Shown: one piece after another, positions 11,200-21,300 of the stretch
Layout of the letters: each line of letters opens with the position of its first letter
Position numbering within the stretch: the first letter of the stretch is position 1
Source: Porphyra umbilicalis
Taxonomy: Eukaryota; Rhodophyta; Bangiophyceae; Bangiales; Bangiaceae
Length of the DNA stretch: 64,000 bases
Direction: 5' to 3'
Assembly: GCA_002049455.2 (NCBI GenBank)
Contig: KV918837.1
Span: 62,001 to 126,000 of the forward strand
Program-made: the position numbers and the translations under genes
The notes under the pieces: generated by a model
Databases searched by the model: none
What the model was told of the DNA's origin: nothing
What the model saw: only the letters and a program-made list of their open reading frames with translations

Positions 11200-11811
11200 C
11201 TACAACGATAGGCGGCCGACGAGGCGCATGACGCGGTCGAGGGCCCCCCCCCCCACGCGGAGCACCCCCCCCCCCCCAACGCCCAAACGCCCTTGAGCGG
11301 CGCCAGCAGGCCGACCGCCACCCGCGGCGGCACGGCGGTCGTCAGTTCGGACCAGGCGACCCCGTCGACGAGCACCCCCCCCCCGCAAGCGTGTGCGGGT
11401 TGTACAAGCCGACGGCGGCGGCCACGCGGGTCACCCGGACAACCGCACTCCACCCGCCGCCCGCCACGCCGAGGCGGTCGCCAACAACCACATCTGCCGC
11501 CGGCAGCAGCACCGCCGCGCCGCCGCCACCGCCGCCGCCGCCGCGCCGCCGCACGACCGGCAGCAGGTGCCCCGGCGACGCAGTTGAAGCGCCCCCCCCC
11601 GCGACGGTTAGACGCACCATGGCGCTCACCGCCGCCGCGTCGGCGTGGGAAAAAAAGAAGACGGGCGAGTAGGCCGCGGCCGTGCCATTCGCCGCGCCCG
11701 CCGCCACGCGGACGCGGGTGCCGAGCGTGAGGTCGCGCATGCGCACGACCGCCCCCGTTGACGTGGTCACCGTTGCCGCCGCGGGGAAGCAGGCGCGGCC
11801 TTTGCGGCTGA

Positions 11812-11847
<36 letters not shown>

Positions 11848-13734
11848 CGTCGCCGCCGCCGCCGTCGCCGCCGCCGTCGCCCGTGCCGCCGCCGTCGGTG
11901 CCGCCGCCGTCGGTGCCGCCGTCGGTGCCGCCGTCGGTGCCCCCCCCCCCCCCGACCCCGTATCGTTTTTCCCCGACGCCGCCGGCGCCTCATCGACGCC
12001 GACCTCGGTGGTGATGTCCGTCGACGCAACGCTCCCGTTGCGCTCGACGGTCACGGCGACGCACGACACGGTCTCCCGCGCGGGCGCCGCCGGCGCGAGC
12101 GCGAGGAGCGACAGGCGCGTCATGACCCCGTCGGGCCCGACGGGCCGGTTGGGCAGCGCCCGCTCGACGAGCGCGTAGAGGGTGACCGCCGCCCGCGGGG
12201 GCGCCGCCGCCGTCCCATTGTCCGCGGCGGCCGACGGCGGCGGGGTGGCGCCCGCCGCCGCCGCCGCGTCCGCTTCCGCCGCCGCCCCCGCCGCCGCGAG
12301 GGTGACGCTGACGACGGGGGAGACGGGGGCGTAGGAGACGGCGGCGAGGACCCCCCCCCCGGGGTGGTCCGACCGCCCGCCCCCCCGAGCCCCCCGACTT
12401 CCGCCACGAGGCCGACGTCCACGGGCGGGCCCGGCGGCGGCTCGCAGCCGGCGCCGAGCGACCCGACGGCGGTGCCGCCGACCCACACCCGCCCGCCGGG
12501 GGCGGCGACCGCGGAGAGGGGCGCGAGGGCGGCCCCCCCCACGGCGCACGCGTCGGAGAGGGCCACCCCGCCGACGCCCCCCGCGCACGACGCGTCGGCA
12601 ACGACGGAGCGCCCCATCCCCGCCGCCGCCGTCAGGGCCCCGTCGGCGGCGGCGAGGACGAGCGCCGCGGAGCGGCGGCGGGGCTTGTCCCCCTCGGCCG
12701 ACGGCACGTAGGGGGACGATACGGGCAACACGTAATCGACGACCGCCCCCGTCGCCGCGTCGACGCGGCGGAGGGGTGGGAGGAGGGACGGGAAAAAGCG
12801 CTCCCACCCGTCCGTCCGCGCCGGCAGGAGCCCCTCGATGGGGTGCACGACGGACCACGTTGGGGCGACGGGCACGCCCGCGCGCCCCGACGGGGGCGGG
12901 TAGGCCGCCGCCGCGATGGAGGCCGCCCCCGACCAGGGCCCCTTCCCCTCCACGGGGTCGCCAAACACCACCGCCGCGACGGCGGTCCCCCCATCCTCGG
13001 CCGGCGCCACGGCAATGGCCGCCGCGCCGGCGGGGGCGACCCCCCCACGACATCCGACGAGCGGACCCCCCCCGTGGTGCCCCGGAGGACGATGCGGATC
13101 AGCGACGAGAGCGGGGGCCCATCCGCCGCCTCCCGCAGCACGTGCACGTGGAGGTGCTCCCCGTCCGCGTCGACGGCCATGGCGGATTGGGTGGCGGGCA
13201 CGCGGGTCTCCCAGAGGAGTTTGCCGCTCGGGATGGCCACGCGCCACACGTACGATCGGCCGGCGGCCGCGTCGACGGCGAGCACAAACACCGTGCGGCC
13301 GGCCGTGTCGGCCGCCGCCGAGCGGACGGTGGGGAAAAAGGAGGCAGCCGCGGCCGACCGGTTGGTCGCGTCGGCCGGCGCGCCGTCGAGCGTCGCGCGG
13401 GAGAGGGGGATGGGCGCCCCGACCGCCGCCCCGTCGCTCGCATTGACGAGGCGGAGGAGGAGGCGCTCGTCCAGGGGGGTGTCGGACGCGCCCCCGACCG
13501 TGCCCGTAATGACCGCAATGGCCGTGGGGGGGGCCCCCGAGCCGCGCGCGACGAGGGGCACGACCGCCGCCGAGGCGCCCTGCCACCCAACCGTCGGCGT
13601 GGCGGGGGTGAGGGGGGGGAGGTGCGCCGTCCACACCGCCGCCGCCGACGCGGGCGGGGGAGCGTCGCGGCGGCGGCGGCGACCGCGGCGACCGCCGCGA
13701 CCGCCGCAGTAGCCACGCGGCCGGCGCGGACCAT
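11200..13734 (-). CDS. Secreted Hint (hedgehog/intein-type) autoprocessing protein; frame broken at homopolymers
   Basis: From ATG 13734 the frame encodes MVRAGRVATAAVAAVAA, a signal peptide or anchor. An ectodomain with PQQ/beta-propeller-like strands follows (SYVWRVAIPSGKLLWETR; RVDAATGAVVDYVLPV), then a Gly/Asp/Thr-rich linker and a C-terminal Hint domain. Stretches lie in different frames but join if one base is added at G5 13656-13660, C7 13040-13046, C10 12351-12360, C14 11940-11953, C10 11375-11384 and C13 11265-11277. The sum is 2541 bases, exactly 847 codons, ending in TAG at 11202-11200. Hint domains cleave the bond before their first Cys and release the N-terminal part, as in Hedgehog and Hog proteins. 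The pattern suggests a secreted, self-cleaving protein. The propeller call is weak, the Hint call strong. Either sequencing indels or recent decay could explain the breaks. Confidence 0.68.
11345..11791 (-). other. Hint domain (Hedgehog C-terminal/Hog type)
   Basis: The domain opens with CFPAATVTTSTGAVVRM and continues RMRDLTLGTRVRV, very close to the Hedgehog start CFPxxxxVxxxxGxxxxMxDLxxGD. Inside are YSPVFFFSHAD, then SPGHLLPV (the block with the conserved His, LTPAHLL in Hedgehog), then DVVVGDRLGV. After that comes GLYNPHTLAGG, followed after a +1 at C10 11375-11384 by VLVDGVAW (the GxYAPLTxxGxxxVDGV block). The residue before the first Cys is Ala rather than the Gly of Hedgehog. A cholesterol-binding SRR extension is not evident; about 50 residues follow. 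Confidence 0.88.
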
Positions 13735-13747
13735 GGCAGCGTCGGGC

Positions 13748-13763
13748 GGGGGGGGGGGGGGGG
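13748..13763 (-). promoter_or_regulatory. C16 run (minus strand) just before the Hint gene start
   Basis: On the coding strand this is a 16-base C run ending 13 nt before the ATG at 13734. It matches the C-runs 10-16 nt before the starts of the RBR and NDRG genes. It lies in the probable leader. Confidence 0.5.
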
Positions 13764-13880
13764 AAGCCGCCCAACGGCAATGCCACACGCACCGCCTCCG
13801 TACCGACGGCGGGGGGCGGCGCCGACGGTCGCGCGCGGCGCGGCGCGGCGCGGCGCCCGCGCGGGGGGGAGGCGGCGGCT

Positions 13881-13887
13881 CATATAG
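13881..13887 (-). promoter_or_regulatory. TATA-like element upstream of the Hint gene
   Basis: The minus strand reads ctatatg in very GC-rich surroundings about 147 bp before the start codon at 13734. It is the only AT-rich hexamer nearby. Function is inferred from position only. Confidence 0.35.
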
Positions 13888-14168
13888 GCGCCGGTCGGGG
13901 GGGCGGGCGGGGTGGGCACCCGCCCCGCGCGCGCGCCCCCCGCCCCCCCCCGCGTCCGCCCCCCCCCGTCGGCAGGCGCGGGCGGCAGCGGCGCTGCGCC
14001 GGCGCCCGGCGGGCGGCCGCCACGGGCGCCCGCCCGCCCTCCCGGCGTGCGCGCCCGCCGCCGCGACCGGCGCGGCGGCCGACGGCGCGCCACTCGTCGC
14101 CGCCCGTGGCGGCGGTGGGTGCGCGGCCCCCCGCCCGCGGGGGGTCCACCCGGCCCGCCCACACCCAC

Positions 14169-14204
<36 letters not shown>

Positions 14205-15044
14205 TTGCCGCACCCGCCCGCTGTGCCGCCCGCCGCCGCCGCCCCGCGGGCGGACCCCCCCCCCCCGCCATCGGCCCCGCCGCTGCGTCGGCCGCCGTCC
14301 CGCCGCCGCGCGCGCGCGCGCGCGCGCCCCCCCGATTGTCAGTCGGCCCGGGCGGGGGCGGCGCGCCCGCCGCGCCGCCCGCGCCGACGGCCCGCCGGCC
14401 CGCCGCCCGCGCGCGGGGGCGGCGGGGGCGGGGCGGCGGCGGCGGGGGCGGCTGCGGCGGCCGCCCGCCCGCCGCCGCCGCCGCCGACGTTGGGGTGGGC
14501 TGGGGGGGGGGGACGGGCACCCCCACCCACTCGGCACTGGCGGTGCGTACACGGGCGGCGGCGGTGATTGCCGCCATTGTACGCACCGCAGGCGGGGGGG
14601 GGCGGCGACACGGCGGGCGGCGGGGGCGGGCGCACAGCGCGCGCAAAAGGGGCGCCGCCCGCGGGGCGCCGACCGCCGTTTAAACGCTTGAGGGGGGACA
14701 CGCGTGCGCGGCCGACCGGCGCTCGAGGGCCAGCGCACCAATTTTTGAACCGTGATGCGATGCCAGGGCCTTTTGCGTGCGCAGCGTGCGCGCGTCGCTG
14801 TGCGCAGAGCCCGTGCCACGCACGCGCGGGCGGCCGCACGCAATCGCAAGCGGTAGATTGCTTCTTGTTTGAGCGCTTGACTGTCATCCATCCTTCCGCA
14901 GGGCGCATTTCACCCAAGGTTGTAAACTTTCGACAAAGTCATCACTGATGATTTCTTTTCTCGATAATTACCAATCATCATCAACCATGGTTACAGACAC
15001 CATTTACGTCAAGAGTACGAAATACTTTTTGCTGACGTCCATCA
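13888..15044. other. GC-rich low-complexity region without a recognised gene
   Basis: From 13,888 to about 14,690 the sequence is almost all G and C. It contains (CCG)n near 14,170-14,205, (CG)n near 14,309-14,328 and several C- and G-runs. Open frames occur in all six frames simply because stop codons are rare. At about 14,690-14,900 composition drops sharply, and 14,930-15,040 is AT-rich with repeated catcat/gatgat words. No domain was recognised. Confidence 0.5.
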
Positions 15045-15094
15045 CCAAGCGCCTCAGCGCCCCCTATCACGATAGGGGGCGCTGAGGCGCTTGG
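15045..15094. repeat. Perfect 24-bp-arm palindrome (hairpin) with 2-base loop
   Basis: The left arm 15045-15068 begins ccaagcgcctcagcgc and ends tatc. The loop is ac, and the right arm 15071-15094 is its exact reverse complement. A T8 tract follows at about 15,111-15,118 and an aataaa near 15,132. It may be the fused ends of a small fold-back element, a structured RNA 3' end, or a recombination footprint. No flanking target duplication was identified. Confidence 0.85.
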
Positions 15095-18000
15095 CACGAT
15101 ATCGCGCCACTTTTTTTTATGGAAATAACTACAATAAAACTAAAAGCACGTGGCGGACCAGCGATCATTATCATCGATCTTGACCATGATTTCGATGGTT
15201 TCGTAATAACTATCGTTATCATTAACGTTCGAGAATGATCGCCTCACAGCCCTGATTACACCCATCCAACGAGGCTGCGGTGCTCCAGGCGCCACGTTGC
15301 AGCATGATGCGTCCGGCATGATTTTTGATCACTATCCGTCATATACGTGGCATGGCAGTTTCTGAGTTGACAAGTGTCTTCGCCCATGTCTCTAAGCCAG
15401 ATTCGCAAGTCATATGGCTGCACTGCTATGAAGCGCCTCGCCCCGTGCAAGTGCGCCATTGTCGCTGTGCCCATCCAACGCGTAGAATTCCCCCAGCAGA
15501 CGGGCCGGAACCCCGCCACCCCTTCCGTCCGCCACTACTAGCTGGGTCTTGCCGGCCAGCCGCTGTCTCTGTTTTGTTTATCAGTGGCACGTGCCTCGCC
15601 CAACATAGTAGGGTGGCGCGCTCTGACGCGTTTTATTGGGCTTCATGCCGCCACTCATGCAAGAGGCAAGGCACCATCGCCCGACGTTGATGCACATTGG
15701 GCTCGTCGCCGCCGACGCATGGACATCGTACCCCCGATGCCGCTGGCAATCTGCGGTGCAAGCCGTGCGCTCACAGGTCACCGGAGCGAGCGCACGCGAC
15801 GACGCCGTGCACCGCTCAAGATGGCTTGTGCGGCCGGCGCCGCAAGCTGCCTTTCCCACCCAACGCACCTTTTGGACCGGCACGACGGCGTCGGACCGCG
15901 AACGCAGACGCCCATATCGAGCCAGCAGCCGGCGGCGCACAGGTTCTGAGCGCACGTCTCTGGATCCACTGAGCACGACGATGGCGTGCCCGGACTGCGC
16001 TCACAGCCACGGCCGACGCCACATGATAGGCGACCGTCACCACACACTTCGTAGGGGGGGCATTGGTGGGTCCCCCCCGCCGTGGGGGGGGGGCTCCACA
16101 GGCGTGGCCACGGCGGCAGCGTCTCCCGCAGCAGCTACAGATGCAGGGAGCAGCGTGACGGTGACGGCAACGGCGGAGACGACGGTCTTGGAGGGGGCAA
16201 GCACCCTTTCCGTGGCGCGAAAGCCGGCGTAGGCGTTGGAACGCATGGTGGGGCAGCACCGGTCGGGGGGAGGGTGAGGCGGAGGCGCCTCCTCGCCAAT
16301 GGCTGCGTCGACTCGGTCGACGGCAACGACGCGGCCAACGGGGCGTAGAAGCCAGACTGCAGTAGAGAGCGGGTAGAGTCCAGAGCCGTCGCCACGGAGG
16401 TGCAACGCCCCCGCGTGCCCTATAGGGTACCTACAGATGGCTTGTTGTAGCCCGGGAGGTGGTAGAGGCATGTCAGCTGCCGCGGGTAGCAGCGCCCCAT
16501 GAGGCATCGCGGCGTTCTGTCGGCACCCTTCCGCGCCGGCCCGACCCGCGGGGCGGCGCCACGTCAGCTACACGCCGCACGGCCACTTGAGTTCTCAGGC
16601 GCATCCACGGGCGCGCTTGAGTCTGGCGAGGCCGCCAACGTTACCGGTCGTAGAGGAGGGTGCTCCCCCACCCCGCCACCATCCCTTTAGCCCACCTTCT
16701 CCCCTCTTTCACCCCCGAAGGCCCTCCCGCCTCTTTCTTTCGCGCAAAGTGTGCCCGAAACACCCCCACAGCCGCGTACTGATGCGTAGACGTGGGCCGT
16801 CCGCGTCGGTAGCGGGATGCGCTAACGGCACGCTCCGTGAGCCGGGACCATCTCCGTGGCCGCGGGGCCAGGTCGGCGGCGTGCCGCGCGGGGTGGCCGG
16901 CTGCACCGTAAGACTCTGGCGAGGGGGAGGAACCCGGTGGGCTGCGCATGCGCTCGGATCACGCGAGTAGAAAGTGGCTGGGCCAGGGGGGGGACGCCCT
17001 GCCGCGGCGGGGGCGCAGGCCAGCACAACGCTCCACCGCCGGCAGTTGGCATGGGTTTCACAAGGCTGTCTTCGGCTCTTTCGCCCTCCATAAGGAAGAC
17101 CCTGTGCGTGACAGCGGCCGCAGCGCCGCCGTAGTAGCGCCGCGCATGGCAATGGCATGGAACGTGCTGGAGGGGGGGAGGGGGGGGGGGGGGGAAAGGC
17201 TGCCGTGGCAAAAGCAGCGAGGAGGGCGCGGAGATGACCACCGGCGTGGCCGTTGAGTATTAGGCGGCGGGTAGCACGGAGGGAGTGGCCACCTTCTCTC
17301 TGGTAGGGGCAGGGGGGGGGGGGCGGGCGTGCGCAAGCAAAGAGGATCGGGCGTGGTCGGTATCATGGGAGGTTCCGCCAGCCCTTTTAATGGGCCCACT
17401 GTCGAAATGCGTTCTGTGACAAGCGCGAGTGACACGACGTTTTGCGGACGCAAGGCGACTGAACATCACCGGGCGGCAGCGGCTGGTGCAGCTGGAAAGA
17501 GGGAGGAAGAGGACGAGCTCCTCGTCTTTCTTGTTTCGTCAGGAAGGAGATCGATCGGTACCGCCAAGAAGACGTTGGAGCATACGCTCTGCGGCTCGTA
17601 CAGACGCTGAATGCCATTGGCCAACACGCGATCATTTGTCATCGTGTCGCCCGCGCGGCGGGGCACCCCTCACCAACCTCTGCCCATTCCACCAACCCGA
17701 AGTGGCCGCTACGCAGCCGCGCGCCCCGCGCCGCCCGTGTCGCCCGCGCCGCCCGCCGGCGGCCGCGACGACAGCCACCTTGCGGCCGCTGCCGCCTACT
17801 GCCCGCCGCGCGTCGCCTAGCGGCGGCCGCGCCTCTTCTGTCCGTGGCCACGCGTCACATGGGTGCGGCGCTCAATCCCCTCTCCGCCCCCTCCTTCGCC
17901 CTCGACTGTCGCCGAGTGTGACTGCCGCCTCCACAAATTCCCGCGTGCGTCAGATCCCCCTCTACCGCACGACTCGCTGGGCCGACTGCACTGGCGAAGG

Positions 18001-18316
18001 AACGTCACGAAGCGCCGGTCCCCGTGTGGCCACCCGCATCTCACCAACGCTATTCGCAGCACCACGGCAGCCGCTGCCGCCTCCACGCGGACAACGACGA
18101 GACCCTAGGGGCGTAATGGCACGAGCGCCGAGGCACAGCAAGTGCGACGACGCGGCAGGTGAATCCTGTAGCAAAGCGCCACACACCGAGGCGCCCCGGC
18201 AGATTCGCGGGCGAAAAGTATCGCCACCAGCGCGGCGCTGCCGAGCGGCCGGCGCGCCGCAAAAGACTACAGGGATCCAAAAGGTTCAATGCAACTCGAC
18301 ACCAAACAACAAACCG
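15095..18316. other. Unique DNA left of the satellite; no gene recognised
   Basis: This stretch is of moderate GC content (AT-rich at 15,100-15,240). It carries scattered short open frames on both strands, the longest on the plus strand at 17429-18466, which runs into the satellite. None shows a domain, and none continues through a homopolymer into another coding-like frame as the host genes do. No RNA gene was recognised by eye. It forms the left border of the 681-bp array. Confidence 0.45.
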
Positions 18317-21300
18317 AGCTCGCTCCACGCTCGCACCATGCTCACTCCACGCTCACTTCACGCACGCTCCACGGTCGCTCCACACTCACTCCACGATCAA
18401 TTCACGCACGGTCGACGGCGACTCCCCGCTCGCTTCACGGGCGCTTGGCGTCTCGGCGGCCAGTAGTGGAAGTGCGGGCGAGCAGCCTATCATGGAGGGG
18501 TGGGCGTTGGAGCAAAAAAAGGGGGAAAAAACGTACAGCACGGGGTATTCGCCTGTGATCCCTCACCAGACTACTGACGCCGCTCGCGGTCTCTTAGCTT
18601 CGGAATTCGGAATGGGTTCCGGCGATTGTGACTCGGATATGGCCGTACGTGGGTACAGGTCCTCGTATGTGCTCCTTGTGCCCGCCGGTCCTCGGGCCAC
18701 CGACCTGTACGCGTCGGCCTCCTTCCTTGTGTGACTGTGCCGCTTGTCGACGCCGGACCCTGGGGAAGCAGTACTTCGCAGCGCGAGCCCATGCCACCGG
18801 ATGATGCTCCTCGCTCCCGCGCAGCGCTCACGCAAAGCGCTCCACGCTTGCTCCACAGTGGCTCCGCGGCCTCTTCTCACTCGCTCGAATCAGCGACAGG
18901 CTCCAGGCCACATGATGGCCACGTCAGGGCTGCCTGATGAGCTCATCTCGCCGCGCTTCAACTCGCGCGTGCTCCACGCTCGCTCCAAGCTCCCTCCATG
19001 CTCGCTCCAAGCTCGGTCCATGCTCACTCCACGCTCAATTCACGCACGCTCCACTGTCGCTCCACGCTCACTCCACGATCACTTCACGCATGGTCGACGT
19101 TGACTCCCCGCTCGCTTCACGGGCGCTTGGCGTCTCGGTGGCCAGTAGTGGAAGTGCGGGCGAGCAGCCTATCATGGAGGGGTGGGCGTTGGAGCAAAAA
19201 AAGGGGGAAATAACGTACAGCACGGGGTATTCGCCTGTGATCCCTCACCAGACTACTGACGCCGCTCGCGGTCTCTTAGCTTCGGAAGTCGGAATGGGTT
19301 CCGGCGATTGTGACTCGGATATGGCCGTACGTGGGGAGAGGTCCTCGTATGTGCGCAGTGTGCCCGCCGGCCCTTGCGCCACCGACCTGCACGCGTCGGC
19401 CACCTTCCTTGTGTGACTGTGCCGCTTGTCGACGCCGGACCCTGGGGAAGCAGTACTTCGCAGCGCGAGCCCATGCCACCGGATGATGCTCCTCGCTCCC
19501 GCGCAGCGCTCACGCAAAGCGCTCAACGCTTGCTCCACAGTGCCTCCGCGGCCTCTTCTCACTCGCTCGAATCAGCGACAGGCTCCAGGCCACATGATGG
19601 CCACGTCAGGGCTGCCTGATGAGCTCATCTCGCCGCGCTTCAACTCGCGCGTGCTCCACGCTCGCTCCAAGCTCCCTCCATGCTCGCTCCAAGCTCGGTC
19701 CATGCTCACTCCACGCTCAATTCACGCACGCTCCACTGTCGCTCCACGCTCACTCCACGATCACTTCACGCACGGTCGACGGTGACTCCCCGCTCGCTTC
19801 ACGGGCGCTTGGCGTCTCGGTGGCCAGTAGTGGAAGTGCGGGCGAGCAGCCTATCATGGAGGGGTGGGCGTTGGAGCAAAAAAAGGGGGAAAAAACGTAC
19901 AGCACGGGGTATTCGCCTGTGATCCCTCACCAGACTACTGACGCCGCTCGCGGTCTCTTAGCTTCGGAATTCGGAATGGGTTCCGGCGATTGTGACTCGG
20001 ATATGACCATACGTGCGGAGAGGTCCTCGTATGTGCGCCTTGTGCCCGCCGGCCCTCGGGCCACCGACCTGTACGCGTCGGCCACCTTCCTTGTGTGACT
20101 GTGCCGCTTGTCGACGCCGGACCCTGGGGAAGCAGTACTTCGCAGCGCGAGCCCATGCCACCGGATGATGCTCCTCGCTCCCGCGCAGCGCTCACGCAAA
20201 GCGCTCCACGCTTGCTCCACAGTGGCTCCGCGGCCTCTTCTCACTCGCTCGAATCAGCGACAGGCTCCAGGCCACATGATGGCCACGTCAGGGCTGCCTG
20301 ATGAGCTCATCTCGCCGCGCTTCAACTCGCGCGTGCTCCACGCTCGCTCCAAGCTCCCTCCATGCTCGCTCCAAGCTCGCTCCATGCTCACTCCACGCTC
20401 AATTCACGCACGCTCCACTGTCGCTCCACGCTCACTCCACGATCACGTCACGCATGGTCGACGGTGACTCCCCGCTCGCTTCACGGGCGCTTGGCGTCTC
20501 GGTGGCCAGTAGTGGAAGTGCGGGCGAGCAGCCTATCATGGAGGGGTGGGCGTTGGAGCAAAAAAGGGGGAAAAAACGTACAGCACGGGGTATTCGCCTG
20601 TGATCCCTCACCAGACTACTGACGCCGCTCGCGGTCTCTTAGCTTCGGAAGTCGGAATGGGTTCCGGCGATTGTGACTCGGATATGACCGTACGTGGGGA
20701 GAGGTCCTTGTATGTGCGCCTTGTCCCCGCCGGCCCTCGGGCCACCGACCTGTACGCGTCGGCCTCCTTCCTTGTGTGACTGTGCCGCTTGTCGACGCCG
20801 GACCCTGGGGAAGCAGTACTTCGCAGCGCGAGCCCATGCCACCGGATGATGCTCCTCGCTCCCGCGCAGCGCTCACGCAAAGCGCTCCACGCTTGCTCCA
20901 CAGTGGCTCCGCGGCCTCTTCTCACTCGCTCGAATCAGCGACAGGCTCCAGGCCACATGATGGCCACGTCAGGCCTGCCTGATGAGCTCATCTCGCCGCG
21001 CTTCGACCCGCGCGTGCTCCACGCTCGCTCCAAGCTCGCTCCATGCTCACTCCACGCTCACTTCACGCACGCTCCACGGTCGCTCCACGCTCACTCCACG
21101 ATCACTTCACGCACGCTCGACGGTGACTCCCCGCTCGCTCGACGGTGACTTCCCGCTCGGTTCACGGGCGCTTGGCGTCTCTGTGGCCAGTAGTGGAAGT
21201 GTGGGCGAGCAGCCTATCATGGAGGGGTGGGCGTTGGAGCAAAAAAGGGGGAAAAAACGTACAGCACGGGGTATTCGCCTGTGATCCCTCACCAGACTAC

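Noticed and set aside
15045-15118. Palindrome plus T-run as a bacterial-type intrinsic terminator
   Set aside because: The context is eukaryotic, the T-run is about 16 bases away from the stem, and no gene ends here.
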